Position numbers and translations under genes: made by a program
In this document: positions 1 to 10,948 of the stretch, one piece after another
How the letters are laid out: every line of letters starts with the position of its first letter
Position numbering within the stretch: position 1 is the stretch's first letter
The notes under the pieces: generated by a model
Database searches by the model: none
What the model saw: only the letters and a program-made list of their open reading frames with translations
Told to the model about the DNA's origin: nothing
Source of the DNA: Paragorgia papillata
Taxonomy: Eukaryota > Cnidaria > Anthozoa > Scleralcyonacea > Coralliidae
DNA: 64,000 nucleotides
Direction: 5' to 3'
Assembly (NCBI GenBank): GCA_035771165.1
Contig: JAWNZC010000265.1
Location: 1,189,001 to 1,253,000 of the forward strand

Positions 1-2
1 GG

Positions 3-1124
3 GAATCTGTACCGTGTATTCTAGAAGTAGATTTAGAATATCCACAAGAATTACACGACTTACATAACGAATACCCACTAGCTGCGGAAAGACTAAGTGT
101 TGACGGTGTAAATAAGTTAATTCCTAACTTAATGAATAAGGAAAAGTACGCCATACATCACGAAGCACTAAAGCAATGCTTAGAACTAGGACTAAAGTTA
201 ACTAAAATTCACCGCGGAATAACGTTTGTTGAAAAGGCCTGGTTAAAACCATACATCAAACTCAACACAGATTTAAGAACCAAAGCAACCACAGATTTTG
301 AAAAAGATTTCTTTAAGTTGATGAATAACTCGGTATTTGGGAAAACGATGGAAAACGTAAGAAACCGAGTTGATGTTAAACTAGTAACAAACGAAGGCCA
401 GCTTGAAAAACTAGCTAAGAAATCCAACTTTGATAGGGTTAACATATTCACAGAAAACCTAGTTGCTGTCCATATGAAAAAGACTATGGTGAAGCTTAAC
501 AAACCTATATACTTAGGTATGAGTATTCTAGATATCAGTAAAACACTAATGTACGATTTTCACTACAACTATATTAAACCAAAGTATGGGGAAAAGGCTA
601 GCCTGCTGTTCACGGATACAGACAGCCTATGCTATGAAATTCAAACCGACGACTTTTACAAGGATATTAGTAATGATGTAAGTAGTAGGTTCGACACCAG
701 TAACTTTCCAAAGGAACACAGCGATAGTGCAGGCAATCTCAGTGAGATTCAAACCGGTGTCAACAAAAAGGTTATCGGCATGTTCAAGGACGAGGCAGGT
801 GGAAAACAAATCACAGAATTTGTAGGACTACGAAGTAAGCTGTACGCTTACAAAATGAACTCTGGATCCGAAGAAAAAAAATGTAAGGGTGTGAAGAAAG
901 GAGTAGTCAAGAATGAGATCACCTTCCAGGATTACAAAGACTGTGTGTTCAGTAAAAAACGTCTGATGAAAGGAATGAATACATTCCGAAGCCGACAGCA
1001 TGAAATATATACGGAACACATTAATAAGATAGCTCTTTCGGCAAACGACGACAAAAGAATAATATTACCAGACGGAATTCAGACACTGGCAATCGGCCAT
1101 TACAAAAGTCAATGCCAACAGTGA
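3..1124 (+). CDS. Protein-primed type-B DNA polymerase, C-terminal part
   Basis: The frame is open from the first bases, so the 5' part lies outside the window and the Met at 132 is probably internal. Visible are the family-B motif B region (FKLMNNSVFGKTMEN, about bases 310-355) and motif C with the metal-binding TDTDS (about bases 614-628), followed by a KGVKKGVVKN thumb-type stretch and a normal C-terminus. The exonuclease domain and motif A would lie upstream. The family (DNA_pol_B_2) copies linear DNA from a terminal protein in Polintons/Mavericks, adintoviruses, bidnavirus-like elements and linear plasmids. No capsid, ATPase or integrase gene follows, so the element type is not decided. 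The visible reading frame is intact. Probably an integrated virus-like or selfish element. Confidence 0.8.
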   Translation, partial: ESVPCILEVDLEYPQELHDLHNEYPLAAERLSVDGVNKLIPNLMNKEKYAIHHEALKQCLELGLKLTKIHRGITFVEKAWLKPYIKLNTDLRTKATTDFEKDFFKLMNNSVFGKTMENVRNRVDVKLVTNEGQLEKLAKKSNFDRVNIFTENLVAVHMKKTMVKLNKPIYLGMSILDISKTLMYDFHYNYIKPKYGEKASLLFTDTDSLCYEIQTDDFYKDISNDVSSRFDTSNFPKEHSDSAGNLSEIQTGVNKKVIGMFKDEAGGKQITEFVGLRSKLYAYKMNSGSEEKKCKGVKKGVVKNEITFQDYKDCVFSKKRLMKGMNTFRSRQHEIYTEHINKIALSANDDKRIILPDGIQTLAIGHYKSQCQQ

Positions 1125-1157
1125 CGACAGTGACGACGACGGAGTGGAGTGACGACC

Positions 1158-1188
1158 AAACATTATTATTAAATTTAAATAATAATGT
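1158..1188. repeat. AT-rich hairpin after the polymerase gene
   Basis: A 12-bp perfect inverted repeat (AACATTATTATT) around a 7-base loop, 33 bp after the polymerase stop. It could be a transcript-end or intergenic hairpin of the same element; function inferred only from position. Confidence 0.5.
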
Positions 1189-1280
1189 TGTAGAACAGAC
1201 TGGGACAAACATGGCGCGCGTATGTGGTTGCCGAAACGGTAAAACCAAAAGTGCGCTAGGAACCGCCCTACTCTACTACT

Positions 1281-1613
1281 AACCAGTCCTTCAGCAAATT
1301 TCTGCACCTCATCGGTGCCTCCAGCTCCGGTGTCGATCGTTTCAGCGAGTTTTACGAGAGTGTCGTAGAATGCCAAAAAGCCATTGGCGTAATCAGTGAT
1401 GTCGGCATTCGTGTTGATGATGGCTGGTAATACTTGGTTTAACCATAGCTCGGCATGTTGTCGCGCAGCCTTTTGATAAGTTGGTAGATCAGGAAGCTCG
1501 TCAAGAACTATATCTGTTTGTCTCAGGATTGCTGCCACATAGGTTTGAATAGCAGTTGAAGCGTCAAACACGTCTTTGTGGATGACGATCAACTTAGAGT
1601 TGGATAGTGACAT
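1281..1613 (-). pseudogene. Truncated HBL-like pore-forming protein paralogue
   Basis: The reverse-strand frame from Met at 1613 aligns with the N-terminal third of the intact gene at 1906-3003. Shared landmarks are an IQTYV block, an ELPDLP/ALPDLP block and a DYAN block, roughly half of residues identical. Similarity stops abruptly after a shared EGL at about 1285; the frame continues to 1065 with unrelated residues. The long hydrophobic region and C-terminal helices are absent. Either it was cut by insertion of the neighbouring polymerase element, or an intron begins here, since the break reads CTG followed by GTTAGT, a plausible donor. The intact paralogue has no intron at this point and no further homologous exon is seen. 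A longer start at 1709 is possible but not supported by homology. Confidence 0.6.
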
Positions 1614-1905
1614 TATGGAAGAGCAGGCAGAGAAACTAAGAGCTATACAATGTGATTTCGAAATGAATATATCAACATTCAACAATAAACACTTTGTATA
1701 TGATATCAACTGTCGTCATAGGTCAGAGTACCATGGTCAGATCTGACCTATCACGGTAGTTTACACCATATTTGGAAATTTGATTGGCCAATAAAAATAT
1801 CTCACTCAATAATGTCAATCTCGTCCCCACAGCCCGCGTTCCCCTGAAGCAATAAATAGCATCATATCGTAGTCGAAAGAGTATACGTCGGCCTTAAGTT
1901 CAATC
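1614..1905. promoter_or_regulatory. Shared bidirectional promoter region of the two pore-former genes
   Basis: The 292 bp between the two divergent start codons. On the + side a TATA-like AATAAAT (1851-1857) sits about 50 bp before the ATG at 1906. In the middle, AGGTCA (1720-1725) and TGACCT (1744-1749) resemble nuclear-receptor half-sites, and GGTCAGATCTGACC (1735-1748) is a perfect palindrome. The role is inferred from arrangement. Confidence 0.35.
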
Positions 1906-3003
1906 ATGAGTACGAAACCAAAAGGCGGTCTTTCCCAACCAACAATTAAAGACGAACAAATCAAACTAACCTCGGCGTCTACTGTTATTCAAACCTATGT
2001 GCAGATTATTCTGCAACAATCCGATCTGAAACTTGATGCTCTTCCAGACCTTCCCTTGCATCAAAGTATAGCTCGCGACCATGCTAACAACTGGAATAGC
2101 ACAATCTTACCATTGATGTCCGAAACAGACGCCGACATCATCGACTACGCCAACAAGTTTGACTCTTTCTACGAGGACTTGGTGACGTATGCGAATGACA
2201 TAACAAATCCAGACTCAAAGGCAAAATTGGTGGAAGGACTGAAGCTACTGTCATCCACGATCAAACAAAAGGATGCAAATGCGGATGCTGTGGTCAAGGA
2301 CCTGACGGAGTTCCACGAGAATCTCAACACTGATTATCAAAACTTCACAAACGATGTAAAAGTGGCGGCGGTAAAGATTGAAGGTGACCGTGGGGAGATC
2401 AAGGCATTGAGTGACCAACTTGATGCTATTCAAACCGCGATGGAGAAGGACATCGGCTTAATGGCCGGTGGAGCCGTGGTTGTTGTTGCTGGAGTTGCAA
2501 TGATCGTTTTTGGTGCACTATCCGAGATACCTTCTGGTGGTGCGTCAACTGCACTGATAGGAGGTGGTGTTCTTGTTGTCTCTGGCGGTGCTATCATGGA
2601 AACCTTTGGGAGTACAGACTATAGTAAGCAGATTGAAACCCAAAGAGAAGTACAGGAGAAATTAGCCGGGGATGAAATAGAGCTGGTCGGTCTCAAAAGT
2701 ACCAAGAGCCAAGTGACGGGTTTCGTGGAAGGCTTGTCAAGTGCAATCACGGCAGCAGCCGCCCTCCAAGCTGGGTGGCAAGCACTCGATGCTGATCTTG
2801 AAGAGGTAATAACTGCTGTTAACGATGTCGATCCTACGTCCTCTGGTGTCTGGTTGGTGGATGAGCTGGAGCGTGCCAAGTCAGATTGGGAAGTTGCCCT
2901 TGATCAGGCCAAGCGGCTGCAGCCTGATGGGAAGGTGCCTACTAAATTGTACGAGAGTCTACAGGATGCATTCAAGCAAATGAAGACACCTGCAGAAGTG
3001 TGA
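1906..3003 (+). CDS. HBL/ClyA-type alpha-helical pore-forming protein
   Basis: A single-exon gene for 365 residues. Residues ~25-185 are amphipathic helices without Cys or Pro clusters. A heptad-like region of about 65 residues rich in D, L, F and K (about 115-180) is followed by a long Gly/Ala/Val hydrophobic segment (about 187-232) able to form a membrane hairpin, then more helices to the C-terminus. This order matches the Bacillus HBL/NHE component family (Pfam Bacillus_HBL, PF05791) and the wider ClyA group, whose members are about 340-400 residues and open pores when the hydrophobic tongue unfolds. No signal peptide is visible. The ATG at 1906 is the first in frame and follows a TATA-like box. 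The family is mainly bacterial, so transfer into an animal is likely. Role could be defence, venom or digestion; family call firm, function not. Confidence 0.68.
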   Translation: MSTKPKGGLSQPTIKDEQIKLTSASTVIQTYVQIILQQSDLKLDALPDLPLHQSIARDHANNWNSTILPLMSETDADIIDYANKFDSFYEDLVTYANDITNPDSKAKLVEGLKLLSSTIKQKDANADAVVKDLTEFHENLNTDYQNFTNDVKVAAVKIEGDRGEIKALSDQLDAIQTAMEKDIGLMAGGAVVVVAGVAMIVFGALSEIPSGGASTALIGGGVLVVSGGAIMETFGSTDYSKQIETQREVQEKLAGDEIELVGLKSTKSQVTGFVEGLSSAITAAAALQAGWQALDADLEEVITAVNDVDPTSSGVWLVDELERAKSDWEVALDQAKRLQPDGKVPTKLYESLQDAFKQMKTPAEV

Positions 3004-4091
3004 CATTGTCAGGAACCGCAACCAAACTAGTTTTTATGTTGGTTTTTATTTTAATTATTAGTCTTTGATTCTTGATATGAAAAAACACTTCGTACTTCTC
3101 GTACGATTCATTGTGATTATAAACAAATAGAAATATAGAATTGAATTAGTGATGACATGTTCTTTTCCTCTCTACACTGCAAAAAATGCATTTTTGACTT
3201 TGTGTTAAATCAGGGGGTTTTCAATCAAAATTATTGGCGGCCCAAATTTCCGTATTGGTTGCGACCTTGCGACCCAAGCTTAAATTCAATAATTTAGGTC
3301 TTAGATTCACTATGGCAATGCCCTCACATATGGGGAAAGGGAACACCGCTGCCAAACGTTTGCGCATGCGTGAATTCGCTGAGTGAACATTGCAAGAGAA
3401 GTGGGAACTAGCCGTGGCGACAACAACCAGACAGTGAAGACTAAGTAAGACTCGACTACTCATTTGTGTTTTAAAAAAATGGTAAAGAAAATTACGAAGG
3501 GGTAAATTCAGAATATGTTACAATATTGACAAGGAAGCCATGCACAAATTACCTACCTTATCGTTTTGGTAGTATGCTTATAATTTTAACTTTTGTGTCG
3601 GACTCTCGGACCAGTCCAAATATTTCAGTGTTTTCCCGCTCTTTTTCCGAGGACGAGCTCGGACGTCGCACATACGCAAAACGTTTGGCAGCTAACACAC
3701 CACGATCGAGTGTGCCACAGTCCCCCGCGCGTCTTTCGAGTCCGCCACAGGTGCCCACGCGCTGCCAAGATGGGCTCCCTGTGATACCTCCTGAATGATA
3801 AATTAGATGCGGTCTTTTGAACGTGTGCAGCACGCGGAAAAATATTTTGGGATCACTTCGAGCCTTGGTAACCTGGCCTATCACGGAAGTATCTATTTTC
3901 TGCGCGCGTAGAGGAAATGCTTGTGTTGCTCAACTTCCGTACAAATGCGCGCTAAATTTATAATTATTCGCGCTAAATTTGATATCGTCGCACTCCTTGC
4001 AGTGCACTATCATTCTTCCTGCGTTCGTCGAAGGTTTAAGTTTGTTAATGTTTTATAGTTCAGTTTTATAGTTCAGTTCTGATTTTGAATA
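3004..4091. other. Non-coding stretch with promoter-like GC patches
   Basis: No convincing reading frame. After the pore-former stop the DNA is AT-rich. An NRF1-like site (TTGCGCATGCGTG) lies at about 3358-3371, and 3650-3780 is GC-rich relative to its surroundings; either could belong to a promoter. Short open frames on both strands here overlap and have no recognisable content. Confidence 0.4.
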
Positions 4092-4167
4092 ATGACTCTA
4101 TATCCAAAAGGCATTCAAAATCTAGGGAATACTTGCTTTGCTAAATGCTAACAGCATTCTGCAAGCC
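4092..4167 (+). pseudogene. Broken USP deubiquitinase Cys-box exon
   Basis: From ATG 4092 the frame reads MTLYPKGIQNLGNTCFA, the catalytic-cysteine box of ubiquitin-specific proteases (G-x-x-N-L-G-N-T-C-F). The next bases are GCTAAAT followed by GCTAACAGCATTCTGCAAGCC. The second part encodes ANSILQA, exactly the expected continuation, so a 7-bp near-duplication (4140-4146) breaks the frame. No later USP exons with the His box were found nearby. Best read as a pseudogenised first exon or a captured fragment; a sequencing error is less likely because the change is a 7-bp near-repeat. Confidence 0.5.
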
Positions 4168-4259
4168 GGGGGCGGATTTAGCGTTAGTCAAATAAGTGAG
4201 ATGACTAAGGTGAAAATTGTTACGAAATAATTATAAATATCATCATATATTAACTTACT

Positions 4260-4480
4260 AATTGGTCTAAACAAGAAAAATTGGGAGGGCTGACTGGCTT
4301 AGACTTTTGCATGATTTGGGCCGATTTAGATATTCTGATTGGTCCAAACCAGATTAATTGCGAGCGCTGACTGGTTTAGGTGTTTTGCAGGATTTAAGCC
4401 GATTTAGCCAATCCCGGTTTAGAATCTTGCAGGATTTAGGCCGATTTAGCCATTCTCATTGCTCCAAACGAGGCAAATCG
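4260..4480. repeat. Degenerate ~75-bp tandem repeat
   Basis: About three imperfect units share CTGACTGG(C/T)TTAG, TTTTGCA(G/T)GATTT, GCCGATTTAG and ATTGGTC(C/T)AAAC in the same order. A partial unit ends near 4480. Confidence 0.65.
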
Positions 4481-6291
4481 TTGAATCTGATTGGTTGATT
4501 GCTTTGCCGAAAGTATGCCGTACCGGAAGCCTGCAAAATGCGGTCTGCTGGGTCTTCGTCGAGGTCTTCGTTCAGTCTAATTCTGTTCGATCGATTCATG
4601 GCTTCTACAAGCTTGTTAGATTGTGCGTTGTGTGCTTTATAAAGCAGCGATGATGTTCTTTTGCGGCAATTGTATGTTGATTTGTCTGCGAGAATCAGTG
4701 CTTGTCGAGTACTGGCCGGCCAGAGAGCATTTCCCAAGATTGGGAAGATCGGTGCTGAGACGGTCTATTTGCCACAACACATGAAAGCGGACAAGCTAGA
4801 GTAAGCCATATGTCGCTCTAAGGTAAGCTTATAGGTACAGTAGTTCATCAATCTGGATTCAATATCGATGTTAGTCTGTTGTCATGTTTATACTTCCCTA
4901 ACCTTTGTTGATATCCGTTCCATATTAGCATAATCTGCGTTGAGCACACTGGTATAAACCAATGCTATTAAATGGTTCATGTAGTACTATAAACACTACT
5001 TAGTAGTGTTTCAATTCTAGATACTCACTAGTATGTCATAATCATGATGCATAGTCAGATTGCCTTTCCACAGTAGTTTACATAATACATTCGTCCTCAG
5101 TTCATATTACAAGTCAGTTATAATTGTCTATATATATATATATATAACATACAGTATTATAAGTAATAACATAACTTTTAACATATAAGTTAAATAAGGT
5201 CTGGGCCTGGGGAAACAGATCAAAAGCTAAGCAATAATTATCTACATGACATTACTACAAATTTCCATGTATTATCGTTATACATCAAGTACACTGTAAG
5301 CATTCTTCTCACATGTGGCTATTATGAAATTTTAATCTGATAATAATTGCACTGGACAGGAATTGAACTTGGGTTGCTGGTGCCTGAAAACCAGACAGCT
5401 CATAGTAACATGGGTTAGTAGGGGGATGGGTAGTGGCATATTAGATGGGGGTTAGAATGATCGGGATGATGTAGAGAGTTGAGCTCCTCTATGTATGTCC
5501 ATTATGGTCATTAACAAATTACAAAAGCTTCTCCTGACTCCTAACCAGACATTGTCTGCTTGGGTTGAGGTTTAAGGCAAGTATCAGGCATTTGAAAGCC
5601 AGACAGCTCTGGGTAGGTGGGGCTCAACAGCCATGGAAGGTAGCCCACCTTGCTCTGGGTTATGCAGAATGTTAAATTCAGCTATACCTTCACTTGTGTG
5701 TTGGTCAGGGCTATCCATGTTAGATTCACTGACTGAAACAATGTAACTGGTGTTTCCCAGGCATGCTGATGAACTTTGACATAGAGCGAAACAGTCAACT
5801 TTTTTATATTAGAATGTGACCACATATCTCTCTACTGTTTATTGGATTTCCCCACCCTCATTCCTGGAAAAACTTAGCCTTACACACCTTCAAACTATCA
5901 CAAGGTATCTAAGACAACAAGAAAATATCAGTCAAATTTAGATAAAATGTTTCTTGCGTGCATGCGTGAGTGCGTGCGTGTGTTCATTCGTTCGGAATCA
6001 ATAGTATATTTTTGTCACGACATTTTTAACAAGCAACATTTTTGGAGCAACGGAAAGCAACTGGAAGTTAATTTGTTATTTTTGGCGGCTTTTCGACGAC
6101 ATGTCAATTTCATCAAGTCCGAAGACTCGAAGAGTTTTGCGGTAGTTTTGTCTTCTTGACCAAGATTGTGGTGCCCTGAAAGTTTTGCGGTGCCCTGAAA
6201 GTTAGCTGCGCGCAGCTAATGTTCAGACCGCTTTATATCTGCCTATCAAGCCCGAAGAGTTTTGCTGGCCAAGATTATTAATTTGAGGCTC
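4481..6291. other. Non-coding stretch with (TA)n and tRNA-like SINE relics
   Basis: No gene recognised. A short (TA)n tract lies at about 5130-5147. At 5345-5405 the reverse strand resembles the anticodon and T arms of a decayed tRNA-type SINE head (GTTCAATTCC where a B box would be), and a related CCAGACAGCTC block recurs near 5610. The open frames at 4456-4737 and 5947-6159 show no family features. Confidence 0.35.
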
Positions 6292-6673
6292 CAGGGTTGG
6301 ATATAAGAAGATTTTTTCAAAAATAAAATCTTCTTATTTCTTATATTAATATAAGAAGATTTTTTTCTATATAAGAAAATTTTCCAAAATTTAGCTCCAA
6401 CGTAAGGAATGACATCATCAATTTGAATTGTATTTTTGTGTGATTCAGCACCTGTTCGCAGGTCAATTTGCTGTTATGCAACAATTTCACAAAAATACAA
6501 TTGTTATTTATAAACGCTGATATATTTTTAAATATATATTAATTTCCAACGCTTAAAATCTACAGCTTCGATGATAAGAAGATATAAGAAGATTTTTGCC
6601 CAAAATACAAATCTTCTTATATTAATATAAGACGATATAAGAAGAAATAATATAAGAAGATTTGCCAACCCTG
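6292..6673. mobile_element. hAT-like MITE
   Basis: The ends are inverted: CAGGGTTGG at the left and CCAACCCTG at the right, followed inward by repeated TATAAGAAGATTT blocks. CAGGGTTGG is a typical hAT terminus. Flanks ATTTGAGG (6281-6288) and ATTTGAGC (6674-6681) look like an 8-bp target duplication with one mismatch and three extra bases on the left. No coding capacity; 382 bp. Confidence 0.7.
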
Positions 6674-7097
6674 ATTTGAGCTGGAGAAACGCATTTGCGA
6701 AAAGAAATATTATCGAGGTACGTGAACTATGGTATCCTCATGAACAAAATGTTAAATCATTTATGGACCCTATTATAAAGAGCAGGCTGCTTTTGCTTCA
6801 ATCTAAACGCTATGAAAATGCATACGTGTGGCATATTGGCCCAATTCTTTCGCATAGCTATATACAGATGTGGAATAATTTGCATTCTGAAGCATATAGC
6901 ATTTATAGTGAACTTGAGTTATATATTTATTTTAAAACTGTTCTTCGCAGTACTTATTATATCCAGACTAGAAACTGATGATTTTTAAATATTTTTTGCT
7001 TATACAGTATATTAGTTCTAGTTTTTATTAATTATTTATGTAATTATGCAAAATCATATTATCTTGGTATGCCCTGTTCAGCCACTTATTGCCACTA

Positions 7098-7578
7098 TAT
7101 AGAGAATAATACATGGATGTGTGGAAATATGAAATTTATTTCGAGTGTTGACCAGGATATCTCACGAGTGAGATTATCACTTTTATTAGTGGCACATGTG
7201 AGATTATCACTTTTATTAGTGGTGGAAAAATCAATAAAACACTCTATTTTATATAATAAATAGAGAATAATACATGGATGTGCAGAAATATGAAATTTAT
7301 TTCGAGTGTTGACCAGGATATCTCACGAGTCAGCGAAGCGAACAAGTGACATATCCTGGTCAACACGAGAAATAAATTTCATATTTCCAAGCATCCATGT
7401 ATTGTTCTGTTTATTATATAAAAAAATTGTCCTATTGCCTTGCAAAAATTGCATTAATATAATGCTGATTCAGCGATTATCGTCACATGTGCGATTATCA
7501 TAAATAATCGCACATGTGAGATTATCACTTTTATTAGTGGCGGAAAAATCAATAAAACACTCTATTTTATATAATAAA
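7098..7578. mobile_element. Foldback MITE with nested partial copy
   Basis: Arms of about 80 bp (7247-7330 and 7348-7426) are reverse complements around a short centre containing CAGCGAAGCGAAC. A second partial copy of the left arm precedes it (7098-7165). A direct repeat beginning GTGAGATTATCACTTTTATT occurs at about 7195-7260 and 7513-7578, so one copy probably inserted into another. No protein. Confidence 0.7.
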
Positions 7579-9268
7579 TGGTATTAAAGTGATTAAAACA
7601 AAACAAAATTATATATATTAAATTATATAATATCCACTTTATTCATAATCATTTGGATTTTGCATCAAGACAAAGTGAAAGTGAAGCCAAGAAGTTTGCA
7701 TGCATTTATCAAGCTGCAAAGATGAACATTCACATCAATAGAGCAATGAACCAACTAGAAATACAGTACATGAGTACACAAATGGTGAATCCATATTATA
7801 AATGTTCTAATTTTAATATTGAAATTAGAATGTTTAGACTAGAGGGGGCTTATTGATTTTAAGCCAAAAGGGAGTGCCTTATTAGAGGGAGTGGTATACA
7901 GTATTTAAGGCAGGGGCATAATAGAGTGAGTAACCATAATATAGGGAGATTTATTTAATTTTCCAACTTGGAGAGAAGGTGAGGGGTGGGGGGTATGGTG
8001 GAGGTTAACCATATTTTAAACTTGATCCTTGGTCTTCTGTCAGTGTCATGCCTCCCTACATCGATAGCATGCTTGTACCTTTAGAACTATTTTGTCATAC
8101 CGTAAACTTCCCATAATAACATAGTACTACCTATAGCACAGAATAGCTGAAAACGAATCGTCCTTCTCTTCGTTGCAGTTATTTACATAATCTTGTGGCT
8201 CGTGCCCATAGCCTGCAATCCTTTTGGTCACTGCCAAGATGCACTCTGTTCTGTGACTTGGAGCATGGATCTGGGAGCAGAATGCCTGGTTGAAGTACAC
8301 ACTGTACCAGTAACTTCATATAAATTTTTTCCTCTAAAACTTGGGACTTAATCCAAAAACGAACTTCCCCCAAAGAATCTACTGACCAGTACAAGACTTT
8401 TGTATTAAACTTTCAAAATTTTAAAACTATTACCATCTGTTCTGATAACATAGAATGATATAATTCTGTATATTAATAATAATAATGAACAAATTATTGG
8501 TCGATGAATACACTTCCTTGCCAGAATCCTAGCATTATTCTCATTGCTTTTTCGTTGCCAAAATGCTCAAAATAATGCTAGCATAATGTGTAAAAGCCTA
8601 GCCACGTTTTACCTGTTCGTTGCGTTCATTCATGCTATGGTTCATGCTCGTGCAAAATCAATAGCAAGCAACATTTTTGATGCGACATTTTTAACGCAAT
8701 GTTTTGAATGCCACAAGGCACTGCTTTTTAGCACTGTGTCTGGTTTTGACTTAAATTCTTTTATACATAACTGCTCACACCATGAGTTTGGGCAACCTGT
8801 GGTTATCTCAAGCGATTTTCTTTACCTTCTAAAAATTGTTGTAACAAAGATATTTAGGGGGCCCCTGTCGGGGAACCCTAGCCCCCTCATTGGGAAAATT
8901 TATTAATAGTGAAATGAAACTCCTTTAGAAACACAGGATATATTGAACGAAAATGGCAAAGAGTTCCCTGTGTAGGGAACTCCTGGTGGCATCCCTGCTA
9001 CCATACTTTATGACTATAGTTTTTAGTACCATGTAGCTTTAATAGTCAAACTAGCACACTGCCTCTCACCATTGAGGGCCGGAGTAAAGCCCAATTGGAT
9101 TAAGTTAGTATTTGAACTCATGCCAGATATGAATAGAGTTGTTAGTGCTTAGCCTCCTGTGCCTTGCTGGCTTTACTCATCTAAGTTAAAACACAGCACG
9201 GCCTCTGAGCATAGACAATTTTGTCAAAACTCTTATTCAGCTCTAGAATCTAGATCTGAATACATATA
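7579..9268. other. Non-coding AT-rich stretch
   Basis: No recognisable gene or repeat structure. The open frame at 8544-8906 has no family signature and odd composition, so it was not called. Confidence 0.4.
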
Positions 9269-9416
9269 TCTTATTAGATGTTTTGGTGTGTAGTATCGTT
9301 GTATATTTTTACGATTTTTATTTTTACGTATTTTGACGAGCCCGCAAGGTGAGTCAAAATACAAACAACGAGTAAAAATATACAGCGATACTACACACCA
9401 AAACATCTAATAAGAG
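9269..9416. mobile_element. Foldback MITE
   Basis: The left arm starts TCTTATTAGATGTTTTGGTG and the right arm ends in its reverse complement; arms are about 65 bp, with GCCCGCAAGGTG in the centre. Non-coding. Confidence 0.7.
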
Positions 9417-9417
9417 A

Positions 9418-9664
9418 TTTATTATACAACTGCACTGATCAATACATTTTTATGGAAAAAGAAAACTTTAAAAAGGCCAGAGAAGTAGCGTGACTTGCAC
9501 CAGGACAAAATAATAAGCATACACGAAGTAGTCTCCCGTGTGATAAATTTGATTGGCTAACAATCCAAATAACCTGCAGTGCAAATAACTATCCAAATAT
9601 CGCTGTATATTTGCACTCATTTTTAGCGTCATTTGGACAGTTTTTAATGCAGTTGTATAATAAA
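9418..9664. mobile_element. MITE with TTTATTATACAACTGCA termini
   Basis: A perfect 17-bp terminal inverted repeat at 9418-9434 and 9648-9664. The interior has no coding capacity. It abuts the foldback element at 9269-9416. Confidence 0.7.
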
Positions 9665-10948
9665 AGGTTGTTACAACTATACAATTCCATCAATTTTGTC
9701 AAGAATCTTGTTCAGCTATGAATACAAGGTTGTTACAAGTACACAGTTGCATCATTGTTTTTACCATAGTAGCTATACGCATTAAACGCAGTAGATACAT
9801 GCACATACCTAGGCGTGCCTATTTTTCGAGTTCTTTTGCCTTTGATCGAGTTGAGTTGAGGTGTTTTCCGACGGTATTGGTGAATTCATGAGTAGTTGAT
9901 CAGTAATATTGCTGACAAGGTTTGTTCCACGAAGACAGAACAGACGAATTTATTACAGACGCGAAAAAATGCCGTGTTGACATCGGTACCTAGGAAGTTT
10001 GACTTGAAGACTAGAGACACAAGAAAGGGCCACAGTATATCAAAGAACATATACGTACTGTTTACCCAGTAACGGCTTTCTCCTTGTTTGAATAGCTTTA
10101 CAAGTGACCGAGTTATACTGCACACGCCGGCTATCGCGGTAGACCTAGTAAGCACCGAATAGAGCAAATACCGGTAAGATATCAATATGTGAACTGTTCA
10201 GCATATTACATTTGGAAACGCGTGTTTCATACATGTTTAAATATTTTTTGTTTGTCCGAATTTAAATAAATTTTATATCAAAATGATCGCATGATATGAT
10301 TCTGCCGAATCCGACACTATAGGTGTTAAAGGTGTACTAATCCGTTGTTTAATTTTCAGAAAAACGGCCTTGTTTACATTTATATTACATTAGCAAACCT
10401 TCGGGGCTTCCTGCGCCGCTGCAGTTCATATAAGACGATATATTCTATTTGTGAAAATCTGTGCAATGCATTGCCATTGCCGAAGCTTTCAGAAATCAGT
10501 ACTGTAGCCCGAGTGAACGCCTGAGCAGGTGTCTTGTTTTACATTGAAACAACAACCACGATCGGAAATCGCATAGAAAATCGGCCACTTTCATGGGGCA
10601 GTTCGCAGTCTACGTGCGTGCTGGCTCAAGTGAGTTGTCGGCCGTGTATTGACGTTTACACGCAAGATATTCGTTCTACGCATGCGTAGCTAATACGGGT
10701 CAGCCCGTATTTCGCGAGCCTCGACAGCCGCCATTTCCGATCGTGCATGGTTCATGCATTACTATTATTAGCTCACGTTCTGATTGGTTCTCTAATTAAG
10801 TGGGCGGAATTAAAAAAACCTTTGTACTTTGATAAGTACGATAAAGCATTCGCAGCCGATCTGTATCTGATTTTATACTACGGTTCGCTTGCAGCCTTGT
10901 AAATCAGAACAGATCGGTTGCTCATGCTTAATCTATTCCATAAAACAC
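9665..10948. other. Non-coding stretch with a dispersed repeat
   Basis: At about 9718-9835 lies a repeat (GTTGTTACAA, CATTGTTTTTACC, GCAGTAGATACA, GCCTATTTTT in order) that recurs at 52973-53060 plus 53392-53405, where it is split by a piggyBac-like MITE. The rest, including a GCCGCCATTT (YY1-type) site near 10727, shows no gene. Confidence 0.45.

Noticed and set aside
6676..7263. Open frames following the hAT-like MITE
   Set aside because: They begin at the element border or inside foldback copies; composition follows the AT-rich DNA and no domain is visible.
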